Position numbers and translations under genes: made by a program
Assembly (NCBI GenBank): GCA_007127615.1
Contig: SKZB01000360.1
Coordinates: 1-11,609, forward strand
Direction of reading: 5' to 3'
Length of the DNA stretch: 11,609 bases
From: Phycisphaerales bacterium
GTDB lineage: Bacteria > Planctomycetota > Phycisphaerae > Phycisphaerales > SM1A02
Shown here: positions 1 through 5,014 of the stretch, in pieces
Layout: each line of letters begins with the position of its first letter
How positions within the stretch are numbered: position 1 is the first letter of the stretch
Notes under the pieces: model-generated
Seen by the model: only the letters and a program-made list of their open reading frames with translations
Database searches by the model: none
Told to the model about the DNA's origin: nothing

Positions 1-89
1 ACCTCATCGACCGCGGCGTGAATCTCATCGCGGATGGCGGCGTGCTGGGCCTTGAGGTCGAGAAGCGGAACGTTCGGAGGTGTGCTCAC
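1..89 (-). CDS. DegT/DnrJ/EryC1/StrS-type PLP-dependent aminotransferase, N-terminus only (partial)
   Basis: Reading the minus strand from a GTG at 89-87 gives about 29 codons that stay open to the left edge. They begin MSTPPNVPLLDLKAQHAAIR and continue DEIHAAVDEV. The pattern 'VPLLDLKAQHAAIRDEI' is the typical opening of sugar aminotransferases of the DegT/DnrJ/EryC1/StrS family, which transfer an amino group to keto-sugars for cell-surface or antibiotic glycans using PLP. The catalytic lysine and most of the protein lie outside the window, so activity cannot be judged. An AGGA Shine-Dalgarno sits 8 nt upstream of the GTG (plus positions 98-101), which supports the start. The family call rests on these few residues only. 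The specific substrate is unknown. Confidence 0.72.
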   Translation of the reverse strand, partial: MSTPPNVPLLDLKAQHAAIRDEIHAAVDE

Positions 90-150
90 GGTGCGAATCC
101 TGATGAAATCTGGCGAGTCAGCGCTGCCGAATCCGGCGGACTTCAGGCGG

Positions 151-171
151 CGACTTCGGAAGTCGTATGAT
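151..171. promoter_or_regulatory. 15-bp palindrome abutting a TATGAT hexamer (candidate operator/promoter)
   Basis: CGACTTC-G-GAAGTCG (151-165) is a perfect inverted repeat with a one-base centre. It is followed directly by TATGAT (166-171), itself inside the palindromic GTATGATAC. The site lies between the divergent aminotransferase start (89, minus) and rplU (343, plus). Having almost no loop, it suits a dimeric regulator site better than an RNA hairpin. No good -35 box was found at standard spacing on either strand, so promoter function is a guess. Confidence 0.3.
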
Positions 172-190
172 ACGGCTTTCCGGTCAACGC

Positions 191-210
191 GGCCGGCCCC
201 GGCCGGCCCC
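191..210. repeat. Tandem 10-mer GGCCGGCCCC x2
   Basis: Two perfect head-to-tail copies of GGCCGGCCCC occupy 191-200 and 201-210 in the gap between the aminotransferase fragment and rplU. The surrounding DNA (about 180-285) is extremely GC-rich, with further CCGG/GGCC runs. This may be simple low-complexity sequence; no function is apparent. Confidence 0.6.
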
Positions 211-285
211 ACCGGTCACTCCCCTTGACCTCCCGCCGCCCGGCCGGGGGGCGCTGCCGACGGGTTCAGACCGGCGCCGGGGCCC

Positions 286-313
286 TTGCGACGCCACCGG
301 AACCTGTTAGAAT
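286..313 (+). promoter_or_regulatory. Sigma70-like promoter of rplU
   Basis: A -35-like TTGCGA (286-291) and a -10-like TAGAAT (308-313) are separated by 16 bp. The -10 is preceded by TGT, giving an extended -10 (TGn). The predicted transcription start is near 320, leaving a leader of about 23 nt before the GTG at 343. That leader holds only the ribosome binding site, with no room for a structured ribosomal-protein leader. Confidence 0.6.
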
Positions 314-328
314 GAGCGATTCACTTGC

Positions 329-334
329 AAGGAG
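329..334 (+). promoter_or_regulatory. Shine-Dalgarno AAGGAG that sets the rplU start at GTG 343
   Basis: AAGGAG lies 8 nt before GTG 343. A TTG at 325 is in frame but precedes the Shine-Dalgarno, so translation from it would read through the site. The protein read from 343 starts exactly where L21 proteins normally start (MYAIIE). Confidence 0.8.
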
Positions 335-342
335 ACCGTTCG

Positions 343-660
343 GTGTACGCGATTATCGAAGACAGCGGAACGCAGATCAAGGTCAGCGAAGGTGATGTCG
401 TTGAACTGGATGTGCGCAAATACGACGAGAGCAAGCCGGAAATCACCTTTGACCGCGTTCTCGCGGCGGGTGATGGTCAGCAGGCCGCGAAGGTCGGTAC
501 CCCCTACCTCGACGGGGCTTCCGTGACCGGCGAGATCCTGGACGCGTTCAGGGGCCCGAAGGTTGACGTGATCAAGTACAAGCGTCGCAAGGGCTACCGC
601 GTGAAGAAGGGTCACCGCCAGCCGCTGCTGCGGGTGAAGATCAACGCGATCAACGCCTGA
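343..660 (+). CDS. rplU: 50S ribosomal protein L21
   Basis: This 105-residue protein has the normal L21 length and opens MYAIIEDSGTQIKVSEGD, the standard L21 N-terminus. It ends with the basic 23S rRNA-binding segment: YKRRKGYRVKKGHRQ at about 79-93, then LLRVKI. L21 is a structural protein of the large ribosomal subunit that contacts 23S rRNA and L20. The start is GTG at 343, decided by AAGGAG 8 nt upstream. The gene has its own promoter at 286-313 and is followed by a possible terminator at 779-819. In most bacteria rpmA (L27) follows rplU closely. Here the next 158 bp contain no L27, and the next gene is convergent, so rplU appears to be a single-gene unit. Confidence 0.97.
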   Translation: MYAIIEDSGTQIKVSEGDVVELDVRKYDESKPEITFDRVLAAGDGQQAAKVGTPYLDGASVTGEILDAFRGPKVDVIKYKRRKGYRVKKGHRQPLLRVKINAINA

Positions 661-778
661 GGAATCCCTGAAATTGAGGCATGCCGCACCGACGGTCCCG
701 GATTCCCGGCGGCGATGTGAAGCATGAGTCTGACGGTCGTGACGGGGGATCTTGATGCCCCGCGGGCTCGCGATGACA

Positions 779-819
779 GGCGTTAGACACGCGATTGATC
801 GCCTCCAGACGCCCTTTTT
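779..819 (+). terminator. Possible intrinsic terminator after rplU
   Basis: GGCGT (779-783) can pair with ACGCC (809-813), enclosing a smaller GCGAT/ATCGC hairpin (791-802). A run of five T follows (815-819). The outer stem is short, so this is a modest terminator. Its position about 120 nt after the rplU stop, at the 3' end of the convergent lipoprotein gene, is where one would be expected. Confidence 0.45.
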
Positions 820-1526
820 CATTCGATGACATTCAAGACTGCGCTGGCCAGCTCTGCCATCTCCGGATGGAGTGACGGTCCATGCTCAGTGGGCCGATCC
901 CGGTGCACGAAGCGACTGATCCCGAGTTTATCGGTCACGAACTGGCTGAGCGCGTAGTGCATCTGCAGGGTCAGCCGGTCATCACGCTGCGCGCCCTTGG
1001 TGGCGGTCAATCGGGCCGGCGTGAGCAGATCGGCAAATCCCTCCGTCCGGTCGGTCAGTTTCAGTGAGGCGTCCCGGACGTCGATCGTGACCTGATCGGA
1101 ATCGAGTTGACCGCGCACCATCGCGAAGCCGGCCCCGCTGTAGATGCCGAGTTCGCCTTCGGAAATCAGAATGTACCGCACGCTCGTGTTGACCCCGGCC
1201 GCTTCGACGGGCGTGCTGCCCGGACGGGGCATCCAGAGAAACTCCAGGTGGACGATCTGGCCGCTTTCGACCTCGCCGCTGACCAGTTGTTCGAGGGGAA
1301 CGTCGCTGAGGATGAACGTATGTTCCACATTCTCGCGCTGGGTGTAGATCCCGAAGCCGAGTCGGCTCTCGACTCGGACCGCATCCTCGCCGAACCCGCT
1401 CACCCGCACGGTTCCCTGAGGTCCGCCGAAGTCAAGGAAGCCGCGGCCGGCGCAACCGCCCAGAAGAAGAATCGGCAGCAGACCGAGAACGGCGGCCAGC
1501 GTCCGGGGGGCCATGGGCAGAATCAC
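819..1526 (-). CDS. Hypothetical secreted lipoprotein
   Basis: The 235-residue product starts at GTG 1526, which overlaps the upstream amidohydrolase-like gene by GTGA. An ATG five codons later (1514) gives an equally good signal peptide. The N-terminus is short and basic (MAPRT), followed by a hydrophobic stretch and the lipobox LLGGC with the modified cysteine at residue 25, a type II signal. The +2 residue is Ala, consistent with export to the outer membrane. The mature part (about 211 residues) is rich in beta-prone segments such as TVRVSGFGEDAVRVES and QVTIDVRDASLKLTD, with no motif I recognise. The one-base stop/start overlap implies translational coupling with the upstream gene, so the two probably act together or are at least co-expressed. 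Function unknown. Confidence 0.85.
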   Translation of the reverse strand: MILPMAPRTLAAVLGLLPILLLGGCAGRGFLDFGGPQGTVRVSGFGEDAVRVESRLGFGIYTQRENVEHTFILSDVPLEQLVSGEVESGQIVHLEFLWMPRPGSTPVEAAGVNTSVRYILISEGELGIYSGAGFAMVRGQLDSDQVTIDVRDASLKLTDRTEGFADLLTPARLTATKGAQRDDRLTLQMHYALSQFVTDKLGISRFVHRDRPTEHGPSLHPEMAELASAVLNVIE

Positions 1527-2455
1527 GACTCGGATTCCTCCCCGGTTGCAAGTGCGGGCAGTTGCTCCTCCTGCACGCCGTACGTCCCGCCACTCCGGTC
1601 GGCGGCACCGTCGTGGTCGATTCCGAGCAGGGACAGCGCATCTCGCTCGATGATGGCGCGGATCTGGGACCGCGGAACCGTCGGCAACTGGGTGCCGTGG
1701 CTGAAGCTGTTCACGGTGTACAACACCTCGATGGCCTTGGCGGGAACGTCGCGCGGATACCCCGAAGCGAAGAGCAGTTTCTCCAGGACACGAACGCCCG
1801 AAGCGCTCAGAAGCGCGTTGTAGAGCTGCCAGGGTCGGGTTGCAATGCCGGCAATGTCGGCGAACACGCGGTCATGCTTTTCGATCAGACCGAGCGTCTC
1901 GTCGATCCACGGCCAACCGAGTTGATTGATGACGATCGGGAGGGTTGGCAGCGTGCGGGCAACTTCATCCCACATCGACGGCCGGGCGAACTCCATCATC
2001 GCGCTGGAGGGATTGGGACTGCCGGTCATGACAAAGAGGGGCACCCCCATCTCCGCGCACTTCTCGTAGATCGGCATGGCGTCGGAGTGCGCGGGGTGAA
2101 AGCCCTGACAGGCCGGGGAGACGCTGATTCCGCTCAGCCCGAGTTCGAACGCCTTCTCGATCTGCTCCTCGGCATCGGGCGCCATGGGATCGATCCCCGC
2201 CACGCCGATACGACGGGCGGGATCGCGACTCACGAAGTCCGCGATGAATTCATTGGGAACTTCGGCCTTCAGTCGCTGGGAACGCCAGCCGAACACCACG
2301 GCGACATCGACGCAGTTCATCGCCTGCTCATGGGTCGCGGTGCTTCCGTCGAACTGACCCCAGTTTTCGGTCTGACGACGCCGTATGCGTTCTGCGATCT
2401 CGCTGCCAAGCTGATCCGGGCTGGACCAGACTTGCGTATGCAGATCAACAATCAT
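1523..2455 (-). CDS. Amidohydrolase-2-fold protein lacking most metal ligands (probable pseudoenzyme)
   Basis: The 310-residue protein has the layout of an Amidohydrolase_2 (PF04909-type) TIM barrel: DLHTQVW at 4-10, GISVSPACQGFHP at 109-121, YEKCAEMGVPLFVMTG at 130-145, INQLGWPWIDE at 176-186 and LLFASGYP at 227-234. The active-site residues are mostly replaced. The HxH motif is H6-T-Q8, the barrel 'HTG' histidine is M143, the 'AHLG' histidine is Q178, and the 'GSDYP' aspartate is G232. Family members normally use these to bind a divalent metal and hydrolyse or decarboxylate small substrates, so this one is probably not a conventional hydrolase. The last 30 residues look disordered. ATG 2455 has AAGGA nine nt upstream. 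It is the first gene of a two-gene unit with the lipoprotein. No signal peptide is visible, so it is probably cytoplasmic. Confidence 0.85.
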   Translation of the reverse strand: MIVDLHTQVWSSPDQLGSEIAERIRRRQTENWGQFDGSTATHEQAMNCVDVAVVFGWRSQRLKAEVPNEFIADFVSRDPARRIGVAGIDPMAPDAEEQIEKAFELGLSGISVSPACQGFHPAHSDAMPIYEKCAEMGVPLFVMTGSPNPSSAMMEFARPSMWDEVARTLPTLPIVINQLGWPWIDETLGLIEKHDRVFADIAGIATRPWQLYNALLSASGVRVLEKLLFASGYPRDVPAKAIEVLYTVNSFSHGTQLPTVPRSQIRAIIERDALSLLGIDHDGAADRSGGTYGVQEEQLPALATGEESES

Positions 2456-2481
2456 GGAACGGATTCCTTCCGAGACGTGGA

Positions 2482-2502
2482 TCGGCCGCGCGGCGCGGCC
2501 GA
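2482..2502 (-). other. Strong GC hairpin in the leader of the amidohydrolase-like gene
   Basis: TCGGCCGCG (2482-2490) and CGCGGCCGA (2494-2502) form a perfect 9-bp inverted repeat around a 3-nt loop. It lies 27 nt upstream of ATG 2455, between the candidate promoter at 2523-2552 and the ribosome binding site, so it would sit in the 5' leader. No T-run follows on the minus strand, so it is not a standard terminator for the M48 gene. It could affect mRNA stability or translation. Confidence 0.5.
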
Positions 2503-2522
2503 ATCAGAATTCTTCACAGGGG

Positions 2523-2552
2523 ATTGTATCGGCACGCGGGCGACTCGACCAA
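2523..2552 (-). promoter_or_regulatory. Candidate promoter for the amidohydrolase-lipoprotein unit
   Basis: On the minus strand TTGGTC (2552-2547) is followed after 18 bp by TACAAT (2528-2523), the latter matching the -10 consensus at five of six bases. The predicted start would give a leader of about 60 nt carrying the hairpin at 2482-2502. The M48 gene upstream ends at 2616, so this promoter would make the two-gene unit independent of it. Confidence 0.45.
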
Positions 2553-2615
2553 GTGAATCGACGCGGTTTTCCGAACCGGGCCACCGAGGGCCCATTCTCC
2601 GGGGTGCCCATCAGG

Positions 2616-3521
2616 TTAGTGAGGACTTGAACAACATCCACCGCACCGCAGAAATCCCGGCGCGAACATCGCCACGGATGAGGGGGAGCCGAGGTGCGGC
2701 CGGGCGCGTTGATCGAACCGGCCCTGACGAAGCTGGTACTCCGGATTTTCCCTGGTATGGGCGTACTGACGGTCGATCAGTCGCTGGGCATCGTTGATGC
2801 GCCGACCGGGATCGGGGTGCGTGGAGAGGATTTCCGGCGGCGCGGCGCCGCCGGCGGCATCGCGGAGAACCTCCAGCACCTGGACCATACCCTGCGGGTC
2901 GTAACCGGCCGCGACCATGTACCGCATGCCCAGCGCGTCGGCTTCGAGTTCCTGATCCCGGCCGAACTTGAGCAGAAAGCCGGACCCGAGACCGCCGATG
3001 ACCGTCGGTGCGGCGCGGACCAGTTCCGAATCGGATCCGCCGGAAAGAATGCCGACACCGACCATCAATCCCTGCAGACCGACCGCCTGGCTGATGCGTT
3101 CATCCACGTGCTGACCGGTGACATGGCCGATCTCATGGCCGAGCACCGCGGCCACCTGCGCTTCGTTCGTGAATCGCTGGAGCAGACCGCGGCTCATGAA
3201 GACATTGCCGCCCGGAAGCGCAAAGGCATTGATCACCTCCGAGTCCAGCACGATAAAATCCCACTCGATCCCCGCAAACTCTTCCGCGACGTGCGGGGTG
3301 AGCTTCCGGCCGATCTCGTCGATGTAATTGCGCAGATCTGCGGACTCGACTTCCCCGCCGTACTCGTTGATCAGGCCTGGCTTGGCTTCCTGGCCCATGG
3401 CGGAGACCTGCGCGGAGGGAAGGAGGCGGAGCTGCGCGCGGCCCGTTTCGGGGTTGGTCTTGCACCCGCCCAGCAGCACGATCGCCGCACCGACCGCGAG
3501 CATGGTCATTCGAATCGACAT
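2616..3521 (-). CDS. M48 family zinc metalloprotease lipoprotein (LoiP/YggG- or BepA-like)
   Basis: This 301-residue protein is a predicted periplasmic, lipid-anchored peptidase of the M48 family, which clears misfolded envelope proteins. It has a type II signal: MSIRM, a hydrophobic stretch, then LLGGC with Cys20; Lys at +2 gives no inner-membrane retention signal. The mature domain carries NAFALPGGNVFMSRGLL (98-114), the zinc motif HEIGH (129-133) and RDQELEADALG (188-198), where Glu191 is the likely third ligand. STHPDPGRRI (233-242) is the usual substrate-cleft segment. The start is set by GGAGGT seven nt before ATG 3521; an ATG at 3536 would read through that site. The last ~25 residues, which include C293, C296 and C297, go beyond the usual end of the family. 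It is divergent from ubiE. Confidence 0.92.
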   Translation of the reverse strand: MSIRMTMLAVGAAIVLLGGCKTNPETGRAQLRLLPSAQVSAMGQEAKPGLINEYGGEVESADLRNYIDEIGRKLTPHVAEEFAGIEWDFIVLDSEVINAFALPGGNVFMSRGLLQRFTNEAQVAAVLGHEIGHVTGQHVDERISQAVGLQGLMVGVGILSGGSDSELVRAAPTVIGGLGSGFLLKFGRDQELEADALGMRYMVAAGYDPQGMVQVLEVLRDAAGGAAPPEILSTHPDPGRRINDAQRLIDRQYAHTRENPEYQLRQGRFDQRARPHLGSPSSVAMFAPGFLRCGGCCSSPH

Positions 3522-3528
3522 GATTGAT

Positions 3529-3534
3529 ACCTCC
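3529..3534 (-). promoter_or_regulatory. Shine-Dalgarno GGAGGT that sets the M48 start at 3521
   Basis: On the minus strand GGAGGT (3534-3529) is followed by a 7-nt spacer and ATG at 3521. It is the strongest ribosome binding site in the window. It rules out the in-frame ATG at 3536, which lies upstream of it. Confidence 0.85.
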
Positions 3535-3565
3535 ATCGCTGAGCAGGACAGTTCTGGTCACTCAC

Positions 3566-3580
3566 GGGAAGGGCCTTCCC
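3566..3580. promoter_or_regulatory. 15-bp palindrome between divergent M48 protease and ubiE genes (candidate operator)
   Basis: GGGAAGG-G-CCTTCCC is a perfect inverted repeat with a one-base centre, too tight for an RNA hairpin but suited to a dimeric DNA-binding protein. It lies just downstream of the proposed M48 -10 (3595-3600), roughly +8 to +22 of that transcript, where a repressor would block it. No regulator gene is nearby. Confidence 0.35.
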
Positions 3581-3594
3581 ATTCCCGCCGGTTC

Positions 3595-3625
3595 ATCATA
3601 TCCGGCCGCGGGCTATCATGACCAA
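3595..3625 (-). promoter_or_regulatory. Candidate promoter for the M48 protease gene
   Basis: On the minus strand TTGGTC (3625-3620) precedes TATGAT (3600-3595) by 19 bp. The -10 matches consensus at five of six bases; the spacing is long. The same TTGGTC hexamer occurs in the proposed promoter at 2523-2552. The region overlaps the start of ubiE on the other strand. Confidence 0.35.
3614..3619 (+). promoter_or_regulatory. -10-like TATCAT eight bases before the ubiE ATG
   Basis: TATCAT (3614-3619) ends 8 nt before ATG 3628, so a transcript starting at normal spacing would begin at about 3626-3628 and be leaderless or nearly so. The gene has no usable Shine-Dalgarno, which fits. The -35 region is weak (TTCATC at 3592-3597, spacer 16). 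Confidence 0.3.
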
Positions 3626-3627
3626 GG

Positions 3628-4434
3628 ATGACACCGACAACGCCAACACCTTCCACTTCCTCGTCAACCCCGGCCTGGACAGAGCAGGATTTGTCCGACA
3701 ACCCCCACGAGCGGGCGGACAAGGCCGAACGCGTTCGATCGATGTTTGCCGCGATCGCGCGGTCCTACGATCTGAACAACCGGCTCCATTCCCTCGGTCG
3801 CGATCAGGCGTGGCGGCGTCGGGCGGTGAACCTCGCGGAGGTCAACCCCACGGACCACGTGCTGGACGTTGCGTGCGGCACGGGCGATCTGACCGAGGCG
3901 TTCGCCCGCGCCCGCGCCGAACGCGTCATCGGGCTCGACTTCACCGAACCGATGCTGGAGATCGCCCGTCGGAAGGCCGCGCGTGAGCCGTCCCCCGACC
4001 CGCTGAAGGCCATTGCGTACCGTCAGGGTGACGCGATGGATCTCCCCTTCGACGATGCGAGCTTCGACATCGTGTCGATCGCGTTTGGCATCCGCAATGT
4101 CAACGAGCCGGAACGCGCGCTGACGGAGTTCTTCCGCGTCCTGCGTCCGGGCGGACGGTTGATCGTCCTGGAGTTCAGTGAACCGAAGAACCGCATGATC
4201 CGCGCGCTCAACCGGTTCTACTGCCACCAGATCATGCCGCGTACCGCGAGTTGGATCGCGCGGGACCGCTCCGGTGCGTACCGGTACCTGCCCCGCTCGG
4301 TGGAAACCTTTCTCACCCGCGAGGCGATGACCGAACGCATGCAGCGGGCCGGTTTCCGTGAGATCGCCCAACATCCGATGACGTTCGGCGTTTGCGTCTG
4401 TTACCGCGGCATTGTGCCCCGGCCCGCAGCGTAA
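3628..4434 (+). CDS. ubiE: Demethylmenaquinone / 2-polyprenyl-6-methoxy-benzoquinol C-methyltransferase (UbiE/MenG family)
   Basis: The 268-residue protein is a class I SAM-dependent methyltransferase that performs the C-methylation in menaquinone (and, where present, ubiquinone) synthesis. Visible family motifs are VRSMFAAIARSYDLNNRLHSLG (36-57), SAM motif I VLDVACGTGDLT (78-89), GLDFTEPML (102-110), the UbiE signature AFGIRNV (152-158), PGGRLIVLEFSEP (174-186) and SGAYRYLPRSVETF (215-228). The first ~25 residues are Thr/Pro/Ser-rich and not part of the fold. ATG 3628 is the first start in frame but lacks a Shine-Dalgarno; a TTG at 3691 is a weaker alternative. The presence of menaquinone or ubiquinone cannot be told from this gene alone; menaquinone (the MenG role) is likelier if the host is a planctomycete. 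smpB follows 82 nt downstream. Confidence 0.95.
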   Translation: MTPTTPTPSTSSSTPAWTEQDLSDNPHERADKAERVRSMFAAIARSYDLNNRLHSLGRDQAWRRRAVNLAEVNPTDHVLDVACGTGDLTEAFARARAERVIGLDFTEPMLEIARRKAAREPSPDPLKAIAYRQGDAMDLPFDDASFDIVSIAFGIRNVNEPERALTEFFRVLRPGGRLIVLEFSEPKNRMIRALNRFYCHQIMPRTASWIARDRSGAYRYLPRSVETFLTREAMTERMQRAGFREIAQHPMTFGVCVCYRGIVPRPAA

Positions 4435-4476
4435 GCGCCCCGTGCCCACGCGCCGAATGTCCAAACGTTCGCACGA

Positions 4477-4505
4477 TTGTGATGCGGGCGCATGCGCTCT
4501 ACCAT
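4477..4505 (+). promoter_or_regulatory. Candidate promoter of smpB
   Basis: TTGTGA (4477-4482) and TACCAT (4500-4505) are spaced 17 bp apart, each matching consensus at four of six bases. The predicted start, about 4512-4513, would leave only 4-5 nt before ATG 4517. That agrees with the lack of a Shine-Dalgarno there. Confidence 0.4.
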
Positions 4506-4516
4506 GATCGATCGCC

Positions 4517-5014
4517 ATGGCCGCAAAGCCGAAAAAGTCGAAGTCCGGCCCGACCAACGAACCGGCGATCGAGAACCGCAAAGCCCGGCACAACTATCAC
4601 ATTCTTGAAACACTCGAGTGCGGCATGAAGTTGACCGGCACCGAGATCAAGTCCGTCCGGGCCGGCCAGGTCAGTCTTGCCGAGGGATACGTCCGCGCGA
4701 CCGAGGACCCTCCCTCGCTGCGCCTCCACAATGTTCACATCAATGAGTACGCCCCGGCCGGGACCGCCAACCAGCACGAACCGACCCGCACCCGCACGCT
4801 GCTGGCGAACCGGCGGGAGATCCGCAAGCTGGTCATGTCGCTGCGTGAACAGGGGATGACGCTGGTGCCGCTGAAGGTGTACTTCGTGCGCGGTCGGGCG
4901 AAGCTGCTCATCGGCCTCGCCCGCGGCAAAGGGCACGCGGACAAGCGGCGCGACATCGCCAGCAAGACCGCTCAGCGGGAAATCGATCGGGCCATGTCCA
5001 AAGCCCGACGGTAG
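4517..5014 (+). CDS. smpB: SsrA-binding protein SmpB
   Basis: SmpB binds tmRNA and places it in the empty A site of stalled ribosomes for trans-translation. The 165-residue product matches the family throughout: IENRKARHNYHILETLECG (18-36), LTGTEIKSVRAGQVSLAEGYV (39-59), LHNVHINEY (70-78), REIRKLV (100-106), TLVPLKVYF (115-123), GLARGKGHADKRRDI (133-147) and the C-terminal tail QREIDRAM (153-160), which enters the mRNA channel. A lysine-rich lead (MAAKPKKSKS) adds about ten residues. The start ATG 4517 has no clear Shine-Dalgarno. Its last 43 bp overlap, tail to tail, the end of the diguanylate cyclase gene. The tmRNA gene itself is not in this window. Confidence 0.97.
   Translation: MAAKPKKSKSGPTNEPAIENRKARHNYHILETLECGMKLTGTEIKSVRAGQVSLAEGYVRATEDPPSLRLHNVHINEYAPAGTANQHEPTRTRTLLANRREIRKLVMSLREQGMTLVPLKVYFVRGRAKLLIGLARGKGHADKRRDIASKTAQREIDRAMSKARR

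Noticed and set aside
320..342. A ribosomal-protein leader (L21-type autoregulatory RNA) before rplU
   Set aside because: The predicted leader is only about 23 nt and has no stem-loop beyond the ribosome binding site.
2560..2600. Two small inverted repeats after the M48 gene as a terminator
   Set aside because: The stems are about 5 bp and no T-run follows on the minus strand.
1562..3527. Long plus-strand open frames across the amidohydrolase-like and M48 genes
   Set aside because: The minus-strand products have a lipobox, HEIGH and amidohydrolase landmarks. The plus-strand ones have no recognisable domain or ribosome binding site.
3618..3986. ATG 3618 as the start of a separate short gene overlapping ubiE
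   Set aside because: It is out of frame with ubiE, and its product is Arg/Gly-rich with no motif. The ubiE frame has clear methyltransferase motifs.
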